NCBI GenBank assembly: GCA_017634385.1
Contig: JAGBNN010000010.1
Coordinates: 11,464 to 75,463, forward strand
Length of the DNA stretch: 64,000 bases
Direction of reading: 5' to 3'
From: Bacilli bacterium
GTDB lineage: Bacteria; Bacillota_I; Bacilli_A; RF39; UBA660
Numbering within the stretch: the first letter of the stretch is position 1; each line of letters starts with the position of its first letter. The position numbers and the translations under genes were made by a program. The notes under the pieces are model-generated. The model saw only the letters and a program-made list of their open reading frames with translations, had not been told where the DNA came from and did not search any database. Positions 17,201-25,076 of the stretch are shown here, in pieces.

Positions 17201-18825
17201 ATAGATGTCCAAAATGTAAATTAAGTATATTTGAAGAAGATGGTAAATCACTAGGAGCCACTTATTCATCAGGATTTGATTTGCCAAATAAAAAATGTCC
17301 TAATTGTGGCACTAATATGATAAAAGATGGACAAGATATACCATTTGCAACTTTCCTTGGATTTAATGCAGATAAAGTACCAGATATAGATTTAAATTTC
17401 TCAGATTTAAACCAAGCTGCAATACACGAATATACAAAAGTATTATTTGGTGTGGATAATGTATATAGAGCAGGTACAATAGGAACAGTCGCAGAAAAAA
17501 CAGCATATGGTTATACAAAAGGTTATTTTGAAGATAGAGGAATAGATAAAAGAAGTATAGAAATAGAAAGATTATCAAAAGGGTGTACAGGTGTTAAAAG
17601 AACAACTGGACAACACCCTGGTGGAATAGTAGTTATACCAGATTATATGGATGTATATGATTTTACACCATATCAATTTCCAGCAGACGATCCAACTTCA
17701 GCATGGAGAACTACTCACTTTGATTATCATAAAATAGAAGAAGATGTATTAAAATTAGATATATTAGGTCACTCAGATCCTACACAACTTAGAATGATAC
17801 AAGATATGTCAAAAACAGATGTATCTAAAGTACCACTAGATGATAAAGAAACAATGGCTATATTCTTAGGACCAGAGCCATTAGGTGTTACTACAGAACA
17901 AATAATGTGTAATACAGGAACACTCGGTATACCAGAATTTGGAACTAAGTTTACAATACAAATGGTAGAAGATACTAAACCTAAAACATTTGGTGAACTT
18001 ATTAAAATATCAGGACTTTCTCATGGTACTGACGTATGGCTTGGTAATGCACAAGAACTTATTAGAAATGAAATAGTACCATTTTCTGAAGTTATAGGAT
18101 GTCGTGATGATATAATGGTATATCTTATGTATAATGGACTTAAACCAATAACAGCATTTAAGATAATGGAGTTTGTAAGAAAAGGAAGACCAAGTAAACC
18201 TAAAGATCATGATCAATGGGTAGAATATGAAAATACTTTAAAAGAAGCAGGAATTGCTGATTGGTATATTGAATCATGCCATAAAATAAAATACATGTTC
18301 CCAAAAGCACATGCTGCCGCATATGTTACAAGTGCATTTAGAATAGCATGGTATAAAGTACATATGCCAGTATATTACTATGCATCATGGCTTTCTTGTA
18401 AAGCAACAGATGTAGATGTAATTACAATGATAAAAGGTTACGATGCAATAAAGAGTAAAATAATAGAAATAGATGAAAAAGGAAGAGATGCTTCTAATAA
18501 AGAAATAGGTACTAGAGAGTCACTTCACTTATGCCTAGAAGCAACCGCTAGAGGAATTAAATTTCTAAATGTAGATTTATATAATAGTGAAGCAACTACT
18601 TATAAAAATGCAAATGATACAGATATAATCCCACCATTTAATTCAATAGAAGGACTAGGTGATACTGTTGCTAAGAATATAGTAGAAGAAAGAAATAAAT
18701 CTCCATTTATATCTATAGAAGAATTCCAAAATAGATGTAAAGTATCAGCAACATTAATAGACAAAATGAGATTAATGGGAATATTTGGAGATATGCCAGA
18801 AACCAGTCAATTAAGTTTATTTTAA
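14203..18825 (+). CDS. polC: DNA polymerase III alpha subunit, PolC type
   Basis: A 1540-residue replicative polymerase of the Firmicutes PolC class. In order: an N-terminal region; an OB-fold segment (about 225-320); a PHP domain starting ELHTHTLMSQMDG (His330 region) split by an inserted DEDDh 3'-5' proofreading exonuclease (FDLETTGF, Asp426); a zinc motif (CPKC then CPNC, about 1005-1033); the catalytic palm with PDIDLNFS (Asp1061, Asp1063); and the tail. The inserted exonuclease separates it from DnaE. It is somewhat longer than B. subtilis PolC (1437). I chose ATG 14203, after a GGATGGGTGG site, over the in-frame GTG 14194. It is a single-gene unit between two terminators. Confidence 0.98.
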   Translation: MDSKLELLLDKINLDTEDYKNFKDGKILKIISSKDKLNWNFILELNNLLPISSLEKLDNIKEAFPDLKTVTYTLKIDGITNAKVNEYYTYVINSLKLGKAISMIFLNKEIRFTTNGMVLEASNKAEENVINNKIKDIEKKYKQIGFSKFSLKTELVEEYLNNEEIDKEIKEEAKEAIKEYNNKPKIQSHERMPMASTKENPDSNAILGFDITGEVSKIETVTGEMQDVTIEGYVFGKELFESTKSAFKIITLKVSDLSDSILVKVFFKNEDDFHRIDGQLKENNWYKINGRVSFDNFANDLVLSARNIEEIESKFTEVKDTAEEKRVELHTHTLMSQMDGVVSIEDLIKQAKKWGHRGIAVTDHDGVQAFPNAFNLVRGMNKELAEGEEPFKVIYGCELVMVDDNVDIVIRPTDDDLLDTTYVVFDLETTGFNAGGADSIIEIGATKIRNGEILESFDELIDPGRKLPEKITELTHITDEMLKGKMNEEEGVKKFIEWIGGENVPMVAHNAKFDVSFIEMAYKKYNLGEFKNPVIDTLELSRALDSGEARHSLSAITKRYGVEFDEEGHHRANYDAEGTAIVLHKMLTKMHNQNFKKISEMNNLVPKDEIYKYGRTHDINILTLNHDGLKNLFKIVSLANTKYIYKTPRILRSEIERLRKGLLIGAGCYQSEVFTSASTKSDEELANIIKFYDYVEVQPVDEYCHLVPSVFENEAQLIKNIEKIVRVTEEAGKIIVATGDVHHMKKEDKIYREIIINQNVPGRGRHPLIRNSKGGQIPSQHFRTTDEMLENFEFLGKEKAKEIVITNTNKILDMVSVFDVIVQTGGVPFSPRVKADDGKTYLDCPRVVTDLVYEKAKDWYGEPLPYNIESRLGTELYGDIVLTSVKYYLDKNLSEEEKEKKAFEGLHNVILAGSDAVKDLVRKYLIDTSEEEIDDIEKVLKKNLGGVIGAGFDPIYLIAQRLVKKSNNDGFLVGSRGSVGSSFVATMMGITEVNPLSAHYRCPKCKLSIFEEDGKSLGATYSSGFDLPNKKCPNCGTNMIKDGQDIPFATFLGFNADKVPDIDLNFSDLNQAAIHEYTKVLFGVDNVYRAGTIGTVAEKTAYGYTKGYFEDRGIDKRSIEIERLSKGCTGVKRTTGQHPGGIVVIPDYMDVYDFTPYQFPADDPTSAWRTTHFDYHKIEEDVLKLDILGHSDPTQLRMIQDMSKTDVSKVPLDDKETMAIFLGPEPLGVTTEQIMCNTGTLGIPEFGTKFTIQMVEDTKPKTFGELIKISGLSHGTDVWLGNAQELIRNEIVPFSEVIGCRDDIMVYLMYNGLKPITAFKIMEFVRKGRPSKPKDHDQWVEYENTLKEAGIADWYIESCHKIKYMFPKAHAAAYVTSAFRIAWYKVHMPVYYYASWLSCKATDVDVITMIKGYDAIKSKIIEIDEKGRDASNKEIGTRESLHLCLEATARGIKFLNVDLYNSEATTYKNANDTDIIPPFNSIEGLGDTVAKNIVEERNKSPFISIEEFQNRCKVSATLIDKMRLMGIFGDMPETSQLSLF

Positions 18826-18851
18826 AACATCTGTAAAACAGATGTTTTTTT
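18825..18851 (+). terminator. polC terminator
   Basis: AAACATCTG (18825-18833) pairs with CAGATGTTT (18839-18847), followed by a T-run. It overlaps the last base of the stop codon. Confidence 0.9.
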
Positions 18852-18861
18852 ATTTGATAAA

Positions 18862-18870
18862 TGCTATACT
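18862..18870 (+). promoter_or_regulatory. Extended -10 promoter for fhs
   Basis: TGCTATACT fits the TGn plus -10 form, 17 bases before ATG 18887, directly after the polC terminator. Confidence 0.5.
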
Positions 18871-18886
18871 ATAGTTAGGTGATATT

Positions 18887-20401
18887 ATGAAAAATATTAT
18901 TGAAATCGCAAACAAAATAAAATTAACAGAAGAAGATCTATTTTGCTATGGAAAATATATGGCAAAAATAGAAAAAAATTTGAATAATAAGAAAGGTAAA
19001 TTAATACTTGTAACAAGCATTAATCCTACACCACTAGGAGAAGGTAAAACAACAATTAGTATAGGACTTACTGATTCTTTAAATAAACTTGGATATAGTG
19101 CAATAGCATCATTAAGAGAACCATCACTTGGACCAGTTTTTGGAAGAAAAGGTGGAGCAATTGGTGGTGGAAAATCTATAGTAGAACCATCTAATGAAAT
19201 AAATCTTCATTTCACAGGAGATTTTCATGCTATAACAAGTGCTAATAATTTACTTTGTGCAATAGTAGATAATCATATATATCAAGGTAATGAACTCCAA
19301 ATAGATAAAGTTGTAGTAAAAAGATGCTTAGATGTAAATGATAGATCTTTGCGAGGTAATTTTGTAATAACACCAGCATCTGAAATAATGGCTATATTTT
19401 GTCTTTCGAAAGATATAGAAGATTTAAAGAAGAGAATAGAAAATATAATTGTAGGTTATACAAAAGATAATAAAGAAGTGTATGCTAAAGATCTAAATGC
19501 ACAAGATGCTATAACAATATTATTAAAAGATGCAATAAAACCAAATTTAGTCCAAACATTATATAATAATCCAGTAATTATACATGGAGGACCATTTGCT
19601 AATATAGCACATGGATGTTCTTCAGTAATTGCAACAAAAACAGCACTTTCATTATCAGATTATTGTATTACAGAAGCTGGTTTTGGTAGTGATTGCGGTG
19701 CTATTAAATTTTTTGATATAAAATGTAAAAATAATGACTTATATCCAGATATAGTAGTACTAAATTGTACTATTAAAGCACTTAAATATAATGGAAACAA
19801 TAATTTAAAAGAAGGTATAAGTAATTTACAATTTCATATAAGTAATATGAAAAAGTATACTGATAATTTAATAGTAGTTTTAAATAAATTTAATGATGAT
19901 ACAAAAGAAGATATAGATTTTATAGGAGAATATTTAAAAAATCAAAATATAGAATTCTCAGTATGTACTAACTATGAAGATGGAGAAGATGGATGTCTTG
20001 ATTTAGCAAATAAAATAATAAATATGAAAGAAAATAAAAAAAGATATTATATGTATGATAAGAATGACTCATTAAAAGAAAAAATAGAAAAAGTATGTAA
20101 AAATGAATTAGGCGCTAAAAATATTAATTATTCAAAAGAAGCAACAGAAAAAATAGAAAAATTAAATAATAGTACACTAGATATATGTATATCAAAAACA
20201 CCTATGTCGATAACTGATAATCCAAAAATATTAGGGTATCCAAAAGAGTTTAGTGTAAATATAACAGACATTAATATATATAATGGTGCAGGATTTATTA
20301 CAATATTACTTGGTAATGTACTTACTATGCCAGGACTTGCTAAAAAATCAAATTATTTAAATATGAAAATAGAAAAAGATAAAATAACAGGAATTAAATA
20401 G
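18887..20401 (+). CDS. fhs: Formate--tetrahydrofolate ligase
   Basis: A 504-residue enzyme that makes 10-formyl-tetrahydrofolate from formate, ATP and THF, feeding purine and fMet synthesis. The nucleotide loop TPLGEGKTT (residues 48-56), EPSLGPVFGRKGGAIGGG and HGGPFANIAHGCSS are family signatures, and the C-terminal MTMPGL motif is present (LTMPGLAKK). The family is usually about 555-560 residues, so this is a shortened version; the missing residues appear scattered in the middle and C-terminal parts rather than being one truncation. It forms an operon with a dCMP deaminase 8 bases downstream, linking one-carbon and thymidylate metabolism. Confidence 0.96.
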   Translation: MKNIIEIANKIKLTEEDLFCYGKYMAKIEKNLNNKKGKLILVTSINPTPLGEGKTTISIGLTDSLNKLGYSAIASLREPSLGPVFGRKGGAIGGGKSIVEPSNEINLHFTGDFHAITSANNLLCAIVDNHIYQGNELQIDKVVVKRCLDVNDRSLRGNFVITPASEIMAIFCLSKDIEDLKKRIENIIVGYTKDNKEVYAKDLNAQDAITILLKDAIKPNLVQTLYNNPVIIHGGPFANIAHGCSSVIATKTALSLSDYCITEAGFGSDCGAIKFFDIKCKNNDLYPDIVVLNCTIKALKYNGNNNLKEGISNLQFHISNMKKYTDNLIVVLNKFNDDTKEDIDFIGEYLKNQNIEFSVCTNYEDGEDGCLDLANKIINMKENKKRYYMYDKNDSLKEKIEKVCKNELGAKNINYSKEATEKIEKLNNSTLDICISKTPMSITDNPKILGYPKEFSVNITDINIYNGAGFITILLGNVLTMPGLAKKSNYLNMKIEKDKITGIK

Positions 20402-20409
20402 GAGGGTTT

Positions 20410-20892
20410 ATGAATAAAAGAAAAGATTATATTAATTGGGATTCTTATTTTATGGGAATAGCAGAACTTTCTGCTCAAAGAAGTAAAGATCCAAATACTA
20501 TAGTAGGAGCGTGCATAGTATCTAAAGATAAAAAAATACTTGCAGTAGGATACAATGGTGCACCTAATGGATATAATGATGAAGATATGCCTTGGGATAG
20601 AGAAGGAGATTTTATAAATACTAAATATGCATATGTATGCCATGCTGAATTAAATGCAATATTAAATAATAAAGGATCTAATTTAGAAGATTCAATATTA
20701 TATGTAGATTTATTTCCATGTAATGAATGTGCAAAGGCAATTATACAATCAGGAATAAAAGAAATAGTATATAAATCAGATAAATATGAAGGAACTCCTG
20801 GAAATATTGTTGCTAAAAAAATGTTTGATTATTGTAATATAAAATATAGAAAATATAAAAAAGAAAATAAAAAAATAGAATTAGATTTATAA
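20410..20892 (+). CDS. dCMP deaminase
   Basis: A 160-residue zinc-dependent deaminase converting dCMP to dUMP, the precursor for thymidylate. The zinc site is explicit: HAE (His78, Glu80) and PCNEC (Cys104, Cys107). The N-terminal segment MGIAELSAQRSKDP and GYNGAPNGYND match the dCMP deaminase and ComEB group rather than cytidine or tRNA deaminases. An AGGAGG site precedes the ATG. It is second in the fhs unit, and its stop codon lies in the loop of the terminator. Confidence 0.93.
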   Translation: MNKRKDYINWDSYFMGIAELSAQRSKDPNTIVGACIVSKDKKILAVGYNGAPNGYNDEDMPWDREGDFINTKYAYVCHAELNAILNNKGSNLEDSILYVDLFPCNECAKAIIQSGIKEIVYKSDKYEGTPGNIVAKKMFDYCNIKYRKYKKENKKIELDL

Positions 20893-20903
20893 TTCTATTT
20901 TTT
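20870..20903 (+). terminator. Terminator overlapping the dCMP deaminase stop
   Basis: AAAAAATAGAATT (20870-20882) pairs with AATTCTATTTTTT (20891-20903). Confidence 0.8.
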
Positions 20904-20959
20904 ATTTACAAAAAAAATTATTTTTGATAAAATTTAAATGTAAAGTAGCAGGAGGTTTT

Positions 20960-22090
20960 ATGGGAAGTAAAGAAGAAAAATTAAAATTAATAGTATTAAA
21001 AAGTGCTTTGGAATTTGGAAAATTAGTAGATGAAAACTTAAAAGATTTATATCAAACAGATAAGTCATTTATAATACCAACAAAAGAAACTTGGTTTTCA
21101 GATGGACATGGTAAAGTAGAACTTTTAGATACAGTAAGAGAAGATGATGTATATATATTTCAAGATATTGGAAATTATTCAATGGAATATAAAATGCATG
21201 GAATAATTAATCATACATCTCCAAATGATTTAAATCAACAATTAAAAGATACAATAGGATCTTGTAAATGTCATCCAAAATGTTTATCAATAATAATGCC
21301 ACTTTTATTTGCAGGAAGACAACATAGAAGAATAGGAAGAGAAGCACTTAGTTGTGCAGCTAATTTAAGAGATTTAGATATAGATCCATATATAAAAAGA
21401 ATAATTACATATGATGCACATGATGTAGGAGTACAACAAGCACTATCTTATACAGAATTTGAAAATATATATGCAACAAATGAAATACTTGAAGCATTTA
21501 TAAATGAAACAGATATAAATCAGTTAAAAGATGTAATATTTGTTGCACCAGATGCAGGAGCAGCAAGTAGAAGAGATTTCTTTTTAAATTCATTTAGTAG
21601 TGAATATATTAAAAAAGATGCAGGAAGTTTTTATAAAAAAAGAGATTATAATAAAATAGTAGATGGAAAAAATCCTATTATAGAACATTCATATTCAGGT
21701 AATCCAGATGTAGAAGGAAAAACTGCTATAGTAATTGATGATATGATCGCATCAGGTGGATCCATGTTTGATGTAATAGATGAACTTAAGAAAAGAGGAG
21801 TAGCGCATATATATGTAATCGCATCATTCGCTCTATTTACAGAAGGAATAGATAAATTTAAAAAATATTATGAAGATGGTAAATTCGATGGAATATATAC
21901 TACAAATGTAAGTTATATAGATCCAAAATATAAAGAAGAAAAGTGGCTTCATGTAGTAGATTGTTCTAAACATTTAGCAAGAGTAATTCATAATTTACAC
22001 GAAGGAGAAAGTATATCAGAATTAATGAAAGATAGAAGTTATCCATCAAAAGTACTTGCTAAAAAAATTGAAGAAGAAAATAAAAACTAA
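20960..22090 (+). CDS. prs: Ribose-phosphate pyrophosphokinase
   Basis: A 376-residue enzyme that makes PRPP from ribose 5-phosphate and ATP. The PRPP loop is clear (VIDDMIASGGSMFDV), as are FQDIGNYS and APDAGAASRRDFF, equivalents of the family's nucleotide and pyrophosphate motifs. It is longer and more divergent than the roughly 315-residue standard form, fitting the long Prs subgroup seen in some Firmicutes. I chose ATG 20960, five bases after AGGAGG; an in-frame start at 20924 lacks a site. It supplies PRPP for purine, pyrimidine and NAD synthesis. Confidence 0.9.
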   Translation: MGSKEEKLKLIVLKSALEFGKLVDENLKDLYQTDKSFIIPTKETWFSDGHGKVELLDTVREDDVYIFQDIGNYSMEYKMHGIINHTSPNDLNQQLKDTIGSCKCHPKCLSIIMPLLFAGRQHRRIGREALSCAANLRDLDIDPYIKRIITYDAHDVGVQQALSYTEFENIYATNEILEAFINETDINQLKDVIFVAPDAGAASRRDFFLNSFSSEYIKKDAGSFYKKRDYNKIVDGKNPIIEHSYSGNPDVEGKTAIVIDDMIASGGSMFDVIDELKKRGVAHIYVIASFALFTEGIDKFKKYYEDGKFDGIYTTNVSYIDPKYKEEKWLHVVDCSKHLARVIHNLHEGESISELMKDRSYPSKVLAKKIEEENKN

Positions 22091-22107
22091 CAATAGTTAG
22101 TTTTTTT
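22082..22107 (+). terminator. prs terminator
   Basis: AAAAACTAAC pairs with GTTAGTTTTT across the loop AATA, then a T-run. The same ACTAAC-AATA-GTTAGT hairpin recurs at 25026-25047. Confidence 0.9.
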
Positions 22108-22153
22108 GTTTACATTTTATCTTTACATAAATGATTTTTAAATATATATATTA

Positions 22154-22162
22154 TGTTATAAT
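22154..22162 (+). promoter_or_regulatory. Extended -10 promoter for the multi-HEPN gene
   Basis: TGTTATAAT lies 24 bases before ATG 22187. A short AAT/TAA triplet run (22159-22172) separates it from the ribosome binding site AAGGGTGA. Confidence 0.55.
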
Positions 22163-22186
22163 AATAATAATAAGGGTGATTGTAGT

Positions 22187-24457
22187 ATGAGTATTGATAT
22201 TATTAAGCGTATATTAAAAAGAAATAAAGTAGAATTAGATATGTTTACTAATAATGATAGTGATAATTGTAAAGATAAATATAATAATTTAATATATTTA
22301 CTTATAGAATTTATTTTAGAATCAAAAAAAACAAATATGGATATATTGTCATCGATTAGATATAGTAAAATATTAAATTATAATAAAGATGCTATAACAT
22401 TATATTTGAATTTAATGCAAGATGTATTAACAAATCAAACAATCAATGAGACGGCTTTAGATAATAAGGATATATCATTCATAGCTGATTTAAATGGAAA
22501 TTTAGATTATAATACGCTAGAAGGAAAGAAAAATATACTTAGTCAAATACGAAATGCATATGCTCATAAAAGCGGTAAAATATATTTTTTTGAAGATAAT
22601 GGTGTCAAAAAAGTTAAAATTGATAATAAAAGTTGGTTCAGCATAGAAGTAAAATTAGATGATTTAAATAAGTTGTTTAAAGATATAACTATAGTAGATT
22701 TTAATAATGAAATACAAATGAATATTGTAAAAACAATAGAGTGTGTTCAAAATGGAAATTATAAAAATATTCCAGAAAATGCGGCAATAATATTAAAATT
22801 AAATTTATTAATGTGCTATAACAAAGAAAGTATATTCGATAGATTTATGCAAACTCAGACATCATTTATAGATGCATCTAAATTCGAAATTAATAGTACT
22901 TCTAATTGGAATTATACAGAAGCAAGTTTAAGACGAAGTTTTTTTGATAGATTTGATATCTTTTTTCATTCTGATTTCGACAAAGAATCATATATAAATG
23001 AATGGCAACAAATAGTTGATATTTATAATAATGTAGTTTTATCTGGTATAAAATATACATATAATACAAAAAATATGCCTTTTGATATTTATACTCAAAA
23101 ACACATACCAATTCCATTATTTTTAAATGCTCTAAGAAATTCAAATTGCCATGGAAGAATACAAATAAATGGTGATAAATTTGTATTTTATGATCAAAAT
23201 AATGGAGCAACTTCACAACCATATTTCTATATGAGTATAAATAAAAAAGATTTGATAGAATTTTTATCAAACGATTATTTTGATGAAAGTATTTTTACAA
23301 CTATAGATAAACATCAAAATGAGCATAATTCAAAATTATATCTTTTGGAAAGAGCAGAATCTGCAAATAATTTTTCAAATTACATGGATATTTATAAAGC
23401 AAGATTACAAAGTTTATCTGAAATGGATGTTGTAAAATTTATGTACGATAACAATAAATTTTCAGCATATTTAATGGAATATCCTAAACAAATAGAGGAA
23501 TTTTTAAATTATAAATTAAGTGATGGAACATTATTGATGGACTTACTTGAAAGTTTTTATACTGGTCCAAATATGAATAAAAAAAGAGTAAGACGTGATA
23601 GCATTCATTATTTTAAAGATGGAGTAATAATATATAATAAAGTATTAACAGATGAATTAGAAGAAATTAAAAATATAGAGGATAAAATACCAAATGATTA
23701 TGATCCGTTACCTAAAGTATTTTTTAAATATAAAGGATCATATAAAATTTCTCTTGATAAAAATTATGAATTCTTTAATTTGTATTATTCATTTTTAAGA
23801 AATTTAAAAAATATTCAACCTAATATAATTCCAATAAGTTTGGATGAGTTAACAGAAGAAGAAAGAAATATTATTTTATCAGGATCAGAAGCATTAAAAG
23901 AAGAATTTTTAGATAATAAAATTATGCTTGATGACACATGTGCTAGTGATATTACTACCCTTATGGAAGTAGGTATGCAACAAAGTAATCGAAGTGAATT
24001 TAGCAAAATTAAGGTTGCTTGTGCATATGCAAATGTAAACAAAAAAGAAGAAAAAGATGAAAAAAGATATACAATAACAAATGTAGAAAAAAGAAGTAAT
24101 TTGTCGAGTGTCTATAAATTTGGGGTAGCTAAGAAAATTGTTTTAGGAACAGAAGAGGCTAAAAGAGTAGGAAAATTAGTATTGATAAATCTTGGACTTA
24201 TGGCATTTAGAAATGTGATTTTAGAAATTTTAAAAAATACTCCTTATATTGAAATGCCATCATTTCATTATTTCTTTTCAATAGCATTTGGTACTGCAAT
24301 GTTTAGTAATCATTTTAATTTGATTAAGGCAACAATTAAACTAAATAGAAAATTAGATGCAATAAGGTCTGATTTTAAATCATTAGAAAAGTATAGTGAT
24401 GGAGGTGATTTTGATGTTTTTGGAATTGATGGACAAGATAACATTAAACGAAAATGA
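22187..24457 (+). CDS. Large protein with two or three HEPN-type Rx4H motifs, membrane-associated C terminus
   Basis: A 756-residue protein of no named family. It contains two segments of the same design: IRNAYAHKSGKIYFFEDNG (Arg122-x4-His127) and LRNSNCHGRIQINGDKFVF (Arg317-x4-His322). Each follows a helical stretch and is followed by a short beta hairpin, the pattern of HEPN ribonuclease domains. A weaker third copy is RRDSIHYFKDGVIIYN (Arg469-x4-His474). Hydrophobic segments near residues 665-715 suggest membrane association. HEPN proteins are often RNA-cleaving defence or toxin effectors; whether this one cuts RNA is inference. Its codon use (more TTG, CGN, TCG) differs from adjoining housekeeping genes, a hint of transfer. 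It overlaps the next gene by 44 bases. Confidence 0.65.
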   Translation: MSIDIIKRILKRNKVELDMFTNNDSDNCKDKYNNLIYLLIEFILESKKTNMDILSSIRYSKILNYNKDAITLYLNLMQDVLTNQTINETALDNKDISFIADLNGNLDYNTLEGKKNILSQIRNAYAHKSGKIYFFEDNGVKKVKIDNKSWFSIEVKLDDLNKLFKDITIVDFNNEIQMNIVKTIECVQNGNYKNIPENAAIILKLNLLMCYNKESIFDRFMQTQTSFIDASKFEINSTSNWNYTEASLRRSFFDRFDIFFHSDFDKESYINEWQQIVDIYNNVVLSGIKYTYNTKNMPFDIYTQKHIPIPLFLNALRNSNCHGRIQINGDKFVFYDQNNGATSQPYFYMSINKKDLIEFLSNDYFDESIFTTIDKHQNEHNSKLYLLERAESANNFSNYMDIYKARLQSLSEMDVVKFMYDNNKFSAYLMEYPKQIEEFLNYKLSDGTLLMDLLESFYTGPNMNKKRVRRDSIHYFKDGVIIYNKVLTDELEEIKNIEDKIPNDYDPLPKVFFKYKGSYKISLDKNYEFFNLYYSFLRNLKNIQPNIIPISLDELTEEERNIILSGSEALKEEFLDNKIMLDDTCASDITTLMEVGMQQSNRSEFSKIKVACAYANVNKKEEKDEKRYTITNVEKRSNLSSVYKFGVAKKIVLGTEEAKRVGKLVLINLGLMAFRNVILEILKNTPYIEMPSFHYFFSIAFGTAMFSNHFNLIKATIKLNRKLDAIRSDFKSLEKYSDGGDFDVFGIDGQDNIKRK

Positions 24458-24683
24458 TGAATATATAGTTGTTAATATAACTGTTGTAGATGGGGTAAAA
24501 TATTATCTATTAGCGGATGAATATAATGATATAATGATTGGGTATATAGATGGTAATGATTTTGTTTCAATAGAAAACAATTTAAAATTTGGAAAGATAT
24601 TATTGAAATTTGATCCAAATGAAGTATTAAAATATTTTAATGAAAGTGAAATAGAACAATTATTAGATGAAAATAAAAATTAA
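24414..24683 (+). CDS. DUF1292-like small protein
   Basis: An 89-residue protein (starts MFLELMDKITLNENDEY) with the short beta-strand pattern of DUF1292 proteins, in which an N-terminal strand is followed by a VDGVKYYLLA-type strand. The start follows GGAGGTGA at 24401-24408, a near-perfect ribosome binding site located inside the end of the multi-HEPN gene, so the two overlap by 44 bases and are co-transcribed. A partner or immunity role for the HEPN protein is possible but unproven. A second DUF1292-like protein is at 32946. Confidence 0.6.
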   Translation: MFLELMDKITLNENDEYIVVNITVVDGVKYYLLADEYNDIMIGYIDGNDFVSIENNLKFGKILLKFDPNEVLKYFNESEIEQLLDENKN

Positions 24684-24703
24684 CTTTACAGTTAGTTTTT
24701 TTA
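24681..24703 (+). terminator. Short terminator running into a promoter
   Basis: TAACT (24681-24685) pairs with AGTTA (24690-24694), followed by a T7 run; the stem is short. An extended -10 (TGTTATAAT, 24704-24712) follows at once. Confidence 0.65.
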
Positions 24704-24712
24704 TGTTATAAT
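24704..24712 (+). promoter_or_regulatory. Extended -10 promoter for the XRE gene
   Basis: TGTTATAAT directly after the terminator T-run, 19 bases before ATG 24732. Confidence 0.6.
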
Positions 24713-24731
24713 ATCAAACGGGTGAATTAAT

Positions 24732-25040
24732 ATGAGTAAATTTATAGATCAAATAAAATTTAAAATGATAGAAAGACATATTTCAACAGAAAAACTTTCT
24801 AATATGATAGGATGTCCAAAGACATCACTTGATACATGGCTTAATGAAGAAGAGGAAATGCCTGTTCTAGTTGCAACTAGTATCACTAAAGTATTAGGTA
24901 TCAACGAAATGGAATTAAGATTAAGAGATAGATTTGATAGATTAAATGATGAAAATAAAGTTAAAGTTCTAGAATATATTGAGTTTTTACAATATAGTGA
25001 AAATAAACTAAAATTAACAGATAAGACTAACAATAGTTAG
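24732..25040 (+). CDS. XRE-family helix-turn-helix protein
   Basis: A 102-residue DNA-binding protein. Residues 5-60 fit a lambda-repressor-like HTH (KLSNMIGCPKTSLDTWLNEE as the two DNA-reading helices), and the tail RFDRLNDENKVKVLEYIEFL is typical of small XRE regulators. It follows the multi-HEPN and DUF1292 genes but has its own extended -10, so it may regulate that unit or be independent. Its last codons (TNNS) lie in the hairpin of the terminator. Confidence 0.75.
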   Translation: MSKFIDQIKFKMIERHISTEKLSNMIGCPKTSLDTWLNEEEEMPVLVATSITKVLGINEMELRLRDRFDRLNDENKVKVLEYIEFLQYSENKLKLTDKTNNS

Positions 25041-25047
25041 TTTTTTT
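25026..25047 (+). terminator. Terminator copy identical in stem to 22082
   Basis: ACTAAC (25026-25031), loop AATA, GTTAGT (25036-25041), then a T7 run. It overlaps the XRE stop and runs into an extended -10. Confidence 0.85.
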
Positions 25048-25048
25048 A

Positions 25049-25057
25049 TGTTATAAT
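25049..25057 (+). promoter_or_regulatory. Extended -10 promoter for miaB
   Basis: TGTTATAAT, 19 bases before ATG 25077, fused to the terminator T-tract. Confidence 0.6.
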
Positions 25058-25076
25058 ACCTACCAGAGGTGTTAAT

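Noticed and set aside
22159..22172. AAT/TAA triplet run before the HEPN gene as a phase-variable repeat
   Set aside because: Only about four units in DNA where such triplets are common; too short and too ordinary to support phase variation.
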